Origin: Marine Group II euryarchaeote MED-G35
GTDB taxonomy: Archaea; Thermoplasmatota; Poseidoniia; Poseidoniales; Thalassarchaeaceae
DNA length: 59,288 nt
NCBI GenBank assembly: GCA_002457155.1
Contig: NTJS01000007.1
Location: 1 to 59,288, forward strand
Direction: 5' to 3'
Shown here piece by piece: positions 10,423 to 20,150 of the stretch. The position numbers and the translations under genes are program-made. The notes under the pieces are model-generated. The model was given only the letters and a program-made list of their open reading frames with translations. It was not told where the DNA came from and ran no database searches. How positions within the stretch are numbered: position 1 is the stretch's first letter; the number at the start of each line of letters is the position of its first letter.

Positions 10423-11997
10423 GTGGGTTTGATTCATACGATGTCCATTCAAGCCGACCCCATGAGGGTCTTGCTAGGCAATTCTATTCTCATGTCCATA
10501 GCGATAATATTGCTATCCTGCATCAATTTGAATTCATACTCGCCACTTCATCTAGATCCGAATCAAATAGAATCCAATTACTCTGACGAGTCGACTAACT
10601 TCACAAATTTCACATCATCAGGAGGCTCTGGGTTGGCAGTTTCTGGAGAGCCGGGGTACGTAGGAGACACACTCGTTGCCTCAATGATGGTGACCAATTC
10701 TGGTAATTCTAGCGGCACCGTGTCACTGATTATCTCCCCTATTTCTGGAGATGAGATTTTCCAGGGCCTACAGATTCCTATCTCACCTGGTTCTACTCGA
10801 GAAGTTTTCACTCCCTTCAAACTGTCATCATCCGGGACGAACAATTTTGATTGGCGGGTTTCTGTGGTTGACGACCCGGATAATTCGCAATTGCAAGGGA
10901 ATTTTTCAGTGGAGGTGATGCCGAGCCAGGCCCTCAATCTATCTATTGACACAATAGAATGGACTAATTCTGGTGGTTTGAATTTCGAGGCTTCGGTATC
11001 CCTGTCTAATGGAAAATCCAGGGGAATAATCCTCGAGGCCTCGTCAGGCTCCCAAGGAAGCTACCAATTATTGCAGAGCATACAGATTGCATCTGATCCG
11101 GGTCGAAGGACAATCACATTTGACCTAGGCCATCCTTCAGCAGATGAGGTGTTATTGGAGGCGATACCAATTGGATGGTCCCCTTCAGCGGATTCTGTAA
11201 ATTCCTCGCAAATGAATGTTTCAGAGCCATTGGTGAATATAGACTCAATCTTGGTAGAAGCCTCCTTTGCTCCTGAAAGACCAATTCCTGGAAATAGAGT
11301 CATAGCATCCATATTCTTAGAAAATATGGGCAATTATCAAGCACAATCTGGTTATGTCCTAGTGATTTCTTCTTCCGACCAGAAAATCCTCACGGAAACA
11401 CAAGTCCAATCGGTAATGCCTGGCTCAAATCTCACAACCGACGTGTCTTTGCCAGATTGGCCAGTTAGTGATAGCGTTGTTTTAGAGGTGCAGTGGCATA
11501 CGAGCGGCATCAAATCCTCAAATTTTTACTCAATAGAGACGGATAATAGCCAGGAAGGACTGTACCTCCCCTTTGACATACTCGCTGCTGGTTATGGCCT
11601 TCTCGCAGGGATTCTAACAATCCTGGTAGGGACATTAGTTTGGCGTGCAGTTTCTACTAGGACCCCGTCTACCTCGGATTTCAATCTCCGGGAAACCAAG
11701 GAATCGGCAAAGTCACTGTCTAAACAGGAGAAGACGGAGATCCAATGCTCATACTGCGATCAAAGATTGATGGTCCCGCACAATCATGCCGGAGGAGTTC
11801 GCTGTCCTGCATGCTCAATGGAATTCGTAGTCGGTGAAAACGACAAACCACCGCATCCGGTCGTCCGCTCTTCCGAAGACACTCTAAATTGCCCAGAATG
11901 TGAACAGGCGTTGAGGGTAAAGATAGAGAATAGGCCAGCAATGTCTAGGTGCCCGGTGTGCAAGACCGAATTCATGGCCGAGGCCGAGGAGTCGTAA
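10423..11997 (+). CDS. Secreted/membrane-anchored protein with CARDB-like repeats and cytoplasmic double zinc-ribbon tail
   Basis: N-terminal hydrophobic segment, Ser/Thr/Asn-rich beta-type ectodomain, TM (LPFDILAAGYGLLAGILTILVGTLVW), then CSYC...CPAC and CPEC...CPVC. Confidence 0.75.
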   Translation: MGLIHTMSIQADPMRVLLGNSILMSIAIILLSCINLNSYSPLHLDPNQIESNYSDESTNFTNFTSSGGSGLAVSGEPGYVGDTLVASMMVTNSGNSSGTVSLIISPISGDEIFQGLQIPISPGSTREVFTPFKLSSSGTNNFDWRVSVVDDPDNSQLQGNFSVEVMPSQALNLSIDTIEWTNSGGLNFEASVSLSNGKSRGIILEASSGSQGSYQLLQSIQIASDPGRRTITFDLGHPSADEVLLEAIPIGWSPSADSVNSSQMNVSEPLVNIDSILVEASFAPERPIPGNRVIASIFLENMGNYQAQSGYVLVISSSDQKILTETQVQSVMPGSNLTTDVSLPDWPVSDSVVLEVQWHTSGIKSSNFYSIETDNSQEGLYLPFDILAAGYGLLAGILTILVGTLVWRAVSTRTPSTSDFNLRETKESAKSLSKQEKTEIQCSYCDQRLMVPHNHAGGVRCPACSMEFVVGENDKPPHPVVRSSEDTLNCPECEQALRVKIENRPAMSRCPVCKTEFMAEAEES

Positions 11998-11998
11998 G

Positions 11999-12658
11999 AT
12001 GTCTGAATTCAGCGAAATTGAGGAGATGTACCTGAAGACCATCTTTGAGGTTCATACCGAGACTCCTGGCGAGATTGTTAAGACAACTCAACTCGCTGAA
12101 TTGATGGGAGTATCTGCTGCCTCTGTAACAGAAATGGTTCAGCGACTCTCCCAACGTGAAATGGTCACTCACATCCCATATCGTGGATGCCGACTAACAA
12201 CCGAGGGATTCCAGTTAGCTGCTAGGGTAAAACGACGAGAAGGACTTCTCGAGGTTCTTCTGAAAGATGTGATTGGTTTCAAGGGAGACGTTAAAGCGGT
12301 TGCATGCAAAATGGAGCATGCAGTGGGCATAGAACTGGAGGAAACTCTCGACCGTCTTCTTGGCTATCCCGAGACCACTGTAGGGGGTCGCAGAATTCCT
12401 AGCATTGAGCGCGATTTTGATACATTGGGCGTCGGAACGCTATTGCCATTAGGACGCCTGCCAGAGGGGGCATCTGCTGTAGTGGAAATGATAGTTGCAA
12501 ATGATGTTGAATCCATCACTATCAGCGATTGCGGAGTTGGGGTAGGTGAATCAGTCTTAGTGTCCGGCGGCACGATAATTTCTAATGGCAAGGTCATTGG
12601 ATTATCTGATAGCATTTCAATGAAGATTTTGGCTAGAATTACTTCTATGGAGGTTTAA
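11999..12658 (+). CDS. DtxR/MntR-family metal-dependent transcriptional regulator
   Basis: MSEFSEIEEMYLKTIFEV...TTQLAELMGVSAASVTEMVQRLSQREMVTHIPYRGCRLT winged-helix and dimerisation regions, C-terminal FeoA/SH3-like part. Confidence 0.88.
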   Translation: MSEFSEIEEMYLKTIFEVHTETPGEIVKTTQLAELMGVSAASVTEMVQRLSQREMVTHIPYRGCRLTTEGFQLAARVKRREGLLEVLLKDVIGFKGDVKAVACKMEHAVGIELEETLDRLLGYPETTVGGRRIPSIERDFDTLGVGTLLPLGRLPEGASAVVEMIVANDVESITISDCGVGVGESVLVSGGTIISNGKVIGLSDSISMKILARITSMEV

Positions 12659-12661
12659 TAC

Positions 12662-14239
12662 GTGGATTCGAACGAGGAGTCAAGCAATTTTCACTCACCC
12701 GAGAGTGAATTGGAATCAATGGTTGCAACACTACAGACAGAGACTCCCTCTGCACCCGAAATCAAAGGAATGGTGAAGGAAGAGGACAAGGTCGTAATCA
12801 ACAATAACAAGGAGACATTGAAGTCTAGAGAGGCTATTTTGACAGGAATTGATGACATATTAATCAGCAGGGGGGCACGTTTGATACTATTCCTGCCGAT
12901 TGTAGTTGTTCTTCTATTCGGCCTTGCACAGTCATATCGAGGATCAGTTCCAGGCTGGTGGGAAGGGGGAGTGCAGGAACTATTCTTCGATCTTTCATTC
13001 TCGACATCAGTTTACCTGCTAGCACTAGCCCTAATGGTCACCGATCTGGTGCTATTGTTTGTACTCCATTACTTGTTGTGGACCACGAAGCGAATCTTTC
13101 AAATCGAAACTGATGAGGTAGTATCTACTGGTATAACATTTCGGAGTTCCCATGGTTATAGCGAAATGAGGGCAGTAATTGATGGCGCTTCAAACCAACT
13201 CAACCTTACAACTACTTTGATGATTTTCTCAACTGGTCTACTAGGACTGGCATTGTTTTTCCAGACCGATACTCAAGGAATCCCTGTACTGATTGCATTA
13301 TCGACTGGCACTCTACTTTCTGGACATAGTGTTTACATGGTTTCCAATCGACCCCGATTCAACACAGTCGAGCCATGGGGTCTGTTGGCCGCATTCTCCC
13401 CTCCGATGCATCCTGCATTGCTGGACAAGCCATTCACAGACGTCATTAGGTCTCATGTCGATCCTCTTCTAGCCGTGCGCTTCTCCAAGTACGTCTCGTC
13501 ATTTAGTGAAAATCTCCAGAGCGGTGTGAAAATCTCAGAATTGCAGGAGTACCTCCTTCAAGTTCTCGATTTGTTCCGCTCAGGATTGATCGAAGAGGAT
13601 GATTTCCATCAAGCACTTGGGGAATTGGTGGATACAGCAACTATTGACCAGATTATCAATCATCCCGAGCTTGGAGAAGAGACATTGGACAGGCTGCTTA
13701 TGCATGCGAGGGACCGATGCGCCCCCTTCTTCCGACTAAACGATAGGATGAGGATGCACTTGTCCGCCCATGCCAATGAGCAAATATGGTTTGATGTGGA
13801 TATGGAGAATCTAACACTTGGCCAGGCAAATCTATTCGCCTTCGTCCTAAATGGGACAGGAGAAACCCAGGACCTCATTCTAAGGGTGCAGACTCCTGAC
13901 TTCAGACCAAACGAGTGCGTCTACCGACTCAAAGCAGAACCACATAGTGATGACTCATTGTCGGGAAAGACAACCTACCAGAGGGTCTCTTCTTCACTGG
14001 CATCCTCTAGAATTGTCTGGCAGACACTGATACCTTCGTCTATGGGCGATGCAACGGTAACAGTGAGGCTCGAGGACTCTTCCGGGAATCTAATTTCTGG
14101 AAAGGTGCTAACCTCACAAGTACGCTCCGATCTCTTTACTCGCCTAAGGATGACAACCGGGGCAGTATTCATGTTCGGCGCCGCTCTCGCCATCATTTCC
14201 CCGATTCTTCCCTTTGTAGCAAGGTTGCTTGGCCTTTAG
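12662..14239 (+). CDS. Multi-pass membrane protein, hypothetical
   Basis: GTG start; several hydrophobic segments in the N-terminal half plus a C-terminal TM; follows dtxR by 3 nt. Confidence 0.7.
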   Translation: MDSNEESSNFHSPESELESMVATLQTETPSAPEIKGMVKEEDKVVINNNKETLKSREAILTGIDDILISRGARLILFLPIVVVLLFGLAQSYRGSVPGWWEGGVQELFFDLSFSTSVYLLALALMVTDLVLLFVLHYLLWTTKRIFQIETDEVVSTGITFRSSHGYSEMRAVIDGASNQLNLTTTLMIFSTGLLGLALFFQTDTQGIPVLIALSTGTLLSGHSVYMVSNRPRFNTVEPWGLLAAFSPPMHPALLDKPFTDVIRSHVDPLLAVRFSKYVSSFSENLQSGVKISELQEYLLQVLDLFRSGLIEEDDFHQALGELVDTATIDQIINHPELGEETLDRLLMHARDRCAPFFRLNDRMRMHLSAHANEQIWFDVDMENLTLGQANLFAFVLNGTGETQDLILRVQTPDFRPNECVYRLKAEPHSDDSLSGKTTYQRVSSSLASSRIVWQTLIPSSMGDATVTVRLEDSSGNLISGKVLTSQVRSDLFTRLRMTTGAVFMFGAALAIISPILPFVARLLGL

Positions 14240-14273
14240 GTCTCTTCAATAAGGGGGCACTATTCGCAATTGC

Positions 14274-15260
14274 ATGGATAGTGACGATGAGGTCTCTGAC
14301 GATCTCCGAACTCGATTGCATGCCATGGAGTCCAAACTTAGCAGAGTTCGCGGACAGAGAGATTCTCACAATGATTCCGCTAAGAGGGCCGCAGATCAGC
14401 GAAATTCCGCTCAAAATAAAAGGAACGAGGTCCAAGAAACCATCACATCTAGGATGGATGACCAGAAGAAGGTACGTGCACAGGCCAAGATTCACCAAGC
14501 AAGCCGTGACGAGATCCAGCAGACCATTAGGGAAATATTCACGCGAAAGAAGGGGAAACGAGACCAAGGCCCTGGTAAGTCAGTAGTCATCCAGCTGTCC
14601 GAAACCGTAGGCGAGATTGAGAGGATTGAGGAACGGATCATGACCGATGGCGCGCTAACCCTGGAGAAGGAGAATGCTCTAATCAAGAAACTCAGGTCTT
14701 TAATTTCTCGAAGAGACGAGTTAATCCCTAATGTCGAGCAGCAGCGAATAGTTTCAATCGACCTGAGCGACATGGATGAATCGATTCAAAGATTGAGGGC
14801 AGAAGCCGACAACGAGCACAAGCTGATGCTCGAGCAGAATAGTCTTGCAGACGAGATTTGGAGTGAAATTAAGCCGCTATTCGAAGAGAGGGACTTCCTC
14901 AGAGGCGAGGGCGATAGGCTACATGCTCTTTTCGTGGAAGAAAGGGGCAAGGCCGACGAGGCCCACAAGGGATTAGTCGAACTACTATCCAAGGTGAATG
15001 AGATCCGTAGCGAGATCCGGTCTCAGCACGAGGAGAGGGAGAGGTTAGTCAAGGACCACAACAAATCTGTCAGGCGGGCTCTCAGAGGTCCCGATCAAAA
15101 CGAAGAATTAGCAGAATCCCTTTCAGAGAAGCTTCTTGGTGGCGAATCAATCACTTTCGGCGGCATCGTTGCTACTGATTCCAGCGAAACTAGGGAAGAA
15201 ATATCGAAGCCAAAGAGAAAACCAAGAAAGTTGGGCACTTCTCGAGGTAGGAAGAGTTAG
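14274..15260 (+). CDS. Coiled-coil protein with basic C-terminal tail
   Basis: Heptad-rich, GKADEAHKGLVEL motif, tail KPKRKPRKLGTSRGRKS; paralogue of the 7.6-10.4 kb genes. Confidence 0.75.
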   Translation: MDSDDEVSDDLRTRLHAMESKLSRVRGQRDSHNDSAKRAADQRNSAQNKRNEVQETITSRMDDQKKVRAQAKIHQASRDEIQQTIREIFTRKKGKRDQGPGKSVVIQLSETVGEIERIEERIMTDGALTLEKENALIKKLRSLISRRDELIPNVEQQRIVSIDLSDMDESIQRLRAEADNEHKLMLEQNSLADEIWSEIKPLFEERDFLRGEGDRLHALFVEERGKADEAHKGLVELLSKVNEIRSEIRSQHEERERLVKDHNKSVRRALRGPDQNEELAESLSEKLLGGESITFGGIVATDSSETREEISKPKRKPRKLGTSRGRKS

Positions 15261-16268
15261 CTACCAACCTCGTTCTTCTAGTCTAGTTTCCAGTGCGTCT
15301 ATTTCTAGTCCCGGCATTGCTTCTCCAACCATTTCACAAGCTTCAGCAACTACTGATGCATCTTCGAAGTGATGCGTCGCAAGCACAATTGCCTCCGCAG
15401 TTCTTGTAGGATCAGAACTCTTGAAGATTCCAGATCCTACGAATATCCCATCCATGCCATGCTTCATCATCAGAGACGCGTCAGCAGGAGTTGCTATGCC
15501 TCCAGCCGAGAATGTTACCACTGGTAGGCGACCTAAGTCCGATACTTCATCGAGAACGGTTGCTATCTCCTTCCTGACTTCTTCGAGGCCCCCGAAGGGA
15601 GTAGTTTCCACTCTAGCCCCTATTTCAGATGATTCCTCTAGTCTCCTGTATCCATCAAGCATCTTCTCCACAATTTGCTCACGCGCATTTGAATCGGCAT
15701 TTTTCGAAGTCTCAATCTCAGTTGCTAAGAGTCTAGCATGCTTGACTGCACTCACAACATTTCCCGTGCCCGCTTCTCCTTTCGTCCTAATCATCGCAGC
15801 CCCCTCGGCCACCCTTCTTACCGCCTCTCCAAGACTGGTGCAGCCGCAGACAAATGGAATTGTGAAGTCTTCTTTGGGGATGTGGTAGAACGGGTCTGCG
15901 GGAGTTAGCACCTCCGATTCGTCAATCATGTCTACTCCAAGTGCCTCCAGTACTCTGGCCTCCTCATCGTGGCCTATTCTGGCCTTAGCCATAACTGGAA
16001 TGCTAGTGGTCTCAATGATCTCCTTGATCAATTTTGGATGGCTCATCCTTGCTACTCCGCCAGAAGATCGGATATCTGCAGGCACCCTCTCTAGAGCCAT
16101 TACTGATACGGCACCAGCATCCTCGGCTACGTGAGCCTGTTCCGGGGTAACGACATCCATCACAACGCCCCCCTCCTGCATCTTCGCAAAACCCCTCTTG
16201 AGAAGCTCTGTCCCATGCCTCATATTACCCAAGTCGACCCTTTGCGGCATACGGATTCCTCTGAGCAC
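15261..16268 (-). CDS. pdxS: Pyridoxal 5'-phosphate synthase subunit PdxS
   Basis: [58 protein letters not shown]; characteristic PdxS. Confidence 0.97.
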   Translation of the reverse strand: MLRGIRMPQRVDLGNMRHGTELLKRGFAKMQEGGVVMDVVTPEQAHVAEDAGAVSVMALERVPADIRSSGGVARMSHPKLIKEIIETTSIPVMAKARIGHDEEARVLEALGVDMIDESEVLTPADPFYHIPKEDFTIPFVCGCTSLGEAVRRVAEGAAMIRTKGEAGTGNVVSAVKHARLLATEIETSKNADSNAREQIVEKMLDGYRRLEESSEIGARVETTPFGGLEEVRKEIATVLDEVSDLGRLPVVTFSAGGIATPADASLMMKHGMDGIFVGSGIFKSSDPTRTAEAIVLATHHFEDASVVAEACEMVGEAMPGLEIDALETRLEERGW

Positions 16269-16299
16269 GTATTGATGAACCTATGCGGGGGTAATTTTC

Positions 16300-16578
16300 C
16301 TAACTATCAGCCAGAACAGGAGAATCTCCCTCTGCTATGGGGAGGTTGGGTGACTCTTCCTCATTCTTCTCCAACCATTCCATTTCCTCGTCCGGTAAAT
16401 CGCTATCAGCATAGATTGCCTCTTCTGGGCACTCAGGGATGCACGCCGCACAGTCTATGCACTCATCGGGGTCTATCACCAGATATTCTTCGGCTTCCCT
16501 AAAGGCTTCTACTGGGCAGACATGTACGCAATCTTGGTATTTGCACCTTACACAAGCACTGGTTACTACGTGGGTCAT
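16300..16578 (-). CDS. 7Fe-type ferredoxin
   Basis: CVRCKYQDCVHVCPV and CIDCAACIPECPEEAI; start taken at MTHVVTSAC. Confidence 0.92.
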   Translation of the reverse strand: MTHVVTSACVRCKYQDCVHVCPVEAFREAEEYLVIDPDECIDCAACIPECPEEAIYADSDLPDEEMEWLEKNEEESPNLPIAEGDSPVLADS

Positions 16579-16618
16579 ACGGGTCAACTGCCCGATAATT
16601 AGCATATGAATTCTTGTA

Positions 16619-17095
16619 TTATTCGCCAATCAATCCCATTAGTAAATCCTCAGCAACCTCAATTGCCTTCTGTCCAGGGTAAACTTCCAACTTGAACTTC
16701 CCTTTGGCAACAGGTTCGTTTGAATTCAGTGATACGGCTCCCTTTCCCTGAACAAGCTTGCCTAGTCTCAGTCTCACATGCAGGAACTTGTCCTCGTCTA
16801 CTCTATTGTCTAGTCCCAGTTCGAGCATGGAAACTAAGGACTCATTCCCCAATCTTGCCAATGAGGATAGAGCTTGTTTCCCCTTCATCTTCACACTGAT
16901 CGTCTGCATCGGGGCTCCCAATGTTGAGTTTTCTTTGTGGATGATAATCTCAGATAATCCCCCACTCAGCCAACTAAGGGCATCTTCGATCACTTTGCCT
17001 TCGTCAACGGCACTCGCATGTATTCTCCATTCACCGCCATGGAGGCTCATGCCCTTCCCAGACGCTGACGTGACTTGAATGCGTTCCATGGCCAT
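16619..17095 (-). CDS. RNA-binding/exosome-subunit-like protein (COG1325-like)
   Basis: Size, position divergent from a ribosomal protein gene, and sequence style; track start (17197) overlaps S3Ae so MAMERIQV start preferred. Confidence 0.5.
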   Translation of the reverse strand: MAMERIQVTSASGKGMSLHGGEWRIHASAVDEGKVIEDALSWLSGGLSEIIIHKENSTLGAPMQTISVKMKGKQALSSLARLGNESLVSMLELGLDNRVDEDKFLHVRLRLGKLVQGKGAVSLNSNEPVAKGKFKLEVYPGQKAIEVAEDLLMGLIGE

Positions 17096-17181
17096 CGATA
17101 TCCGCAGCATTCCGTTCAAATACTGGTTGCAGGTCGGACGGCTCGCAAACGGGGTAGCCCCCGCAATATGGAGACGTTTCA

Positions 17182-18093
17182 ATGGCCAAAGGCGCATCAG
17201 CGAGAGCAGCAGCTCGTAGGCAGAAGGACAAGTGGAAGGCCAAGAGGTGGTTCTCTATCAGGGCCCCTCGAAATCCATGGTCGTTCAAGGTGATCGGCGA
17301 GACAATTGCCGAGGAAGAAGAGATGCTACTGGGAAGGCCGTTCGAGATCATGCAGAATGAGTTGGATGGCGACTTCACGAAGATGCACGTCAAGATCAAG
17401 TTCCGAATCAAGGAAATTGTCGGAAACGATGCAATCACTGAGTTCGTCGGTCACGATGTCATGAAGGACTTCGTCAGAAGGCAGATTAGGAGAGACAGAG
17501 GGAAAATAGACGATACTATTGATGTCGTCACCGAAGACGGCTTCTTTGTCAGGATTAAGCCGTTCATCGTTACAAGGTCAAGCGTCAAGGCTAGTCAGAA
17601 GCATGAGTCTCGGAGCGTAACCAGGAACGAGGTAGTCAAGTTCTGCGCCCAGTCTACATGGATAAATGTCCAGAAGGCTCTCATGGATGGCTCCTTGGAG
17701 GAGACAGTCTCCAAGGCAATCTCCAAGATTCAACCAGTTAGGGCAGTTTTCTTCAGGCGCAGTCAACTTATCCAGGACGGAGTTGTGGTCGACGACGGCC
17801 CCACTCTGGAGGAGATTAAGGCCGAGGAGAAGGTGGCAAAGCAGCAGGAAGAGGAGCCTCTAGAGGAAGAGGCGAATCTAGAGGAAGAGGACGTTGCCGA
17901 TGAATTGCCAAATGAGGCTGATTCCGCTGAGGAAGCCGTGGATGATTCTGGTGATGAAGATCAAGATTCTGTGAAGTCCGACGATGCCGACTACGAGTCG
18001 ATGACCGTGGCACAGCTAAAGGAACTGCTGAAGGAAGCCGGCAAGCCAGTTTCAGGGAAGAAAGCAGATCTAATCTCAAGACTCTCGGAGTGA
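17182..18093 (+). CDS. rps3ae: Ribosomal protein S3Ae (S1e) with C-terminal acidic linker and SAP domain
   Basis: MAKGASARAAARRQKDKWKAKRWFSIRAP...VIGETIAEEE core; C-terminus MTVAQLKELLKEAGKPVSGKKADLISRLSE matches the SAP motif. Confidence 0.92.
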   Translation: MAKGASARAAARRQKDKWKAKRWFSIRAPRNPWSFKVIGETIAEEEEMLLGRPFEIMQNELDGDFTKMHVKIKFRIKEIVGNDAITEFVGHDVMKDFVRRQIRRDRGKIDDTIDVVTEDGFFVRIKPFIVTRSSVKASQKHESRSVTRNEVVKFCAQSTWINVQKALMDGSLEETVSKAISKIQPVRAVFFRRSQLIQDGVVVDDGPTLEEIKAEEKVAKQQEEEPLEEEANLEEEDVADELPNEADSAEEAVDDSGDEDQDSVKSDDADYESMTVAQLKELLKEAGKPVSGKKADLISRLSE

Positions 18094-18097
18094 GGCG

Positions 18098-18856
18098 ATG
18101 CCCCGCATCGCGGTGATTTGTGGAACCGGGATGAGTGCATTCTCAAGCACTCTAGAAACTACAACATCCACTTCGAACTCAATGCTTGCTGAGTCTAATT
18201 GGGGTGAAGTACCCATCACATCGGTAACTCACGAACTTGGCCAGCTGTTCGTGATAGATAGGCACCACTCAAATGACGAATCAAGAACCCCCCCTCATGC
18301 AATCGAGCATCGTGCGAACGTGCATGCAGTCTCCAGTTGCAAACCAGATCTAATCGTTAGCGTGAACTCTGTAGGATCGATGATAGAGTCAATGCCACCC
18401 GGTTCCGTGGGTATTGCCAGTGACATCCTTGACCTATCTATCAAGCCATGGACATTTCACGATGACGATGCGATACACGCAGATCGGACCCGACCATTCG
18501 ATCAACGATATTCTTCTGTTTGCGAGGCAGTGCTCAGAGAGAGGCAGGGCACATCTCCAACAGGTTTAGTGGTGGCCCAATGCGTGGGCCCCCAGTTCGA
18601 GAGCCCATCTGAGATAGATGCACTACAGAGGCTCGGAGCTCACGTTGTGGGCATGACCCTTGGTCCTGAGCAGAGGCTAGTTTCAGAGACTGGAATCGCC
18701 CATGTTTCCCTAGTGTGCTCTTCTAACTGGGCTGCGGGGAGGACTCCCGGGAAGCCGGATGCAGAGATCAATCACGAGGCAGTGGACGCGATGGCCTCCC
18801 AAATGAGGGCTATGGTTTCCAGTTGCATTACAGCTCTCCTTGAAGATATCAACTAG
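18098..18856 (+). CDS. MTAP/purine nucleoside phosphorylase-family protein
   Basis: RTPPHAIEHRANVHAV, GPQFESPSEIDALQRLGAHVVGMTLGPE characteristic of PNP/MTAP. Confidence 0.85.
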   Translation: MPRIAVICGTGMSAFSSTLETTTSTSNSMLAESNWGEVPITSVTHELGQLFVIDRHHSNDESRTPPHAIEHRANVHAVSSCKPDLIVSVNSVGSMIESMPPGSVGIASDILDLSIKPWTFHDDDAIHADRTRPFDQRYSSVCEAVLRERQGTSPTGLVVAQCVGPQFESPSEIDALQRLGAHVVGMTLGPEQRLVSETGIAHVSLVCSSNWAAGRTPGKPDAEINHEAVDAMASQMRAMVSSCITALLEDIN

Positions 18857-18895
18857 TGTAACTACCTTGATGGAGTCCCTAGTTCGTCCATTGCC

Positions 18896-19288
18896 ATGGC
18901 GGGAATGCTGAGTGTCGATGATTGGTTGCAGGTGGAACATGGTGAGGAGCCCGATGGGGCTTGGTCGACTATGATGGCCAGAGTTGCTACGTTCCACCAC
19001 AAGCACAGGTTCGCAGATGACGAGAATCATGGCCACAACATGGGATTCCGAATCGCCCTCACTGTGGAGGAGTTGGGAGAACTATCAGCAGCCATCACGA
19101 AGGGCAAGCCCGACGAGGAGGCGGCCGAGGAGCTAGCCGACCTTCTGATTCTGATACTCGGGCACTCCCTCGCAATGAACGTTGATCTAGAGGCAGAATT
19201 CCACAAGAAGATGGACAAAGTCATGACTAGGAAGGCCAGGACAGGTAAGCTTGGAATCCGAGTCACTGACTACACGGACGAAGTCTAA
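18896..19288 (+). CDS. MazG-like nucleotide pyrophosphohydrolase
   Basis: LTVEELGELSAAITKG...EEAAEELADLLILILG resembles MazG EExxE...EExxD metal motifs. Confidence 0.75.
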   Translation: MAGMLSVDDWLQVEHGEEPDGAWSTMMARVATFHHKHRFADDENHGHNMGFRIALTVEELGELSAAITKGKPDEEAAEELADLLILILGHSLAMNVDLEAEFHKKMDKVMTRKARTGKLGIRVTDYTDEV

Positions 19289-19419
19289 TGAACGGAAATA
19301 AGTGCACTAATCCACACTCATTTTAGTAAATTATACTAGGTGTAGATAGGCACACCGGCTTTTCTGAAAAAGTGCGATTTTGGCCGTTTTTCGCAGGTCG
19401 GTTACCTTCTCTATTATAT

Positions 19420-19434
19420 AGTCCAGGGAAACGA
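19420..19434 (+). promoter_or_regulatory. Candidate TATA-box region upstream of the aquaporin-like gene
   Basis: ctattatatag in a ~180 bp intergenic gap, followed by RBS gaggagatg before ATG 19469. Position approximate. Confidence 0.45.
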
Positions 19435-19468
19435 GACGAAGTCACTCGTTATACGAGGAGATGAAAAA

Positions 19469-20125
19469 ATGAACGTAAATTGGAAAGGACTGATGAACGA
19501 ACTAGGAGGCGCATTTGCGGTAATGTGGCTCGTGTTCGGCATTACCGTCTTCACCGACCCCGGCGTATCAGCTGATACGCATGTAGTTGGATTGGAGATG
19601 GCCACCCTTGGTGGAATGCTGGCACTTGCTGTAGCGTGGATGGCCTTCGCCGGGGCACACATACTGCCACCAGTGACATGGATGCACATGATCACTGGCG
19701 ACGTAAGTGATGTCGAAGGCAACTGGATGGCCAACGGGTTGAGGCTTGTAGCACAGATAATCGGAGCCGCATTAGCTATCTTCCTGATGGCAGAGACAAC
19801 AGCCGACTATGTCGAGTACGCCACAGCTCACGCTGATGGCCAGGATGCTTATGCATTCGAGATTATGACCACGCTGAGCCTGGTCGCTGCTGGCGCTGTC
19901 TTGGGACACATCAACACCAATGTGGACAACAGCTGGGCAATGCCCGTGGCTGTCATGGCAACCGCAGGAATCGTGAACTACGCTTCTGCAGGTGACATGG
20001 CATCCATGATAATGAACGAAACAGGGGATATGATGGCAGTAGCCGTCCCATGGATCGTAGATGGTGCAACCGTTGGTATTGGTGCATTCGTCGCTGGCAT
20101 GATTGCCGACAACCTCCCAGAATAA
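19469..20125 (+). CDS. Divergent aquaporin/MIP-family channel
   Basis: Multi-TM; WMAFAGAHILPPVTW matches the MIP SGAHINPAVT region with altered NPA; C-terminal VPWIVDGATVGIGAFVAGMIAD matches the MIP terminal helix. Confidence 0.7.
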   Translation: MNVNWKGLMNELGGAFAVMWLVFGITVFTDPGVSADTHVVGLEMATLGGMLALAVAWMAFAGAHILPPVTWMHMITGDVSDVEGNWMANGLRLVAQIIGAALAIFLMAETTADYVEYATAHADGQDAYAFEIMTTLSLVAAGAVLGHINTNVDNSWAMPVAVMATAGIVNYASAGDMASMIMNETGDMMAVAVPWIVDGATVGIGAFVAGMIADNLPE

Positions 20126-20150
20126 ACGCTGGATTAGGTTGCTACGAAAG

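Noticed and set aside
17816-18079. Minus-strand 87-aa ORF rich in Arg/Pro/His
   Set aside because: Antisense of the acidic linker and SAP region of S3Ae.
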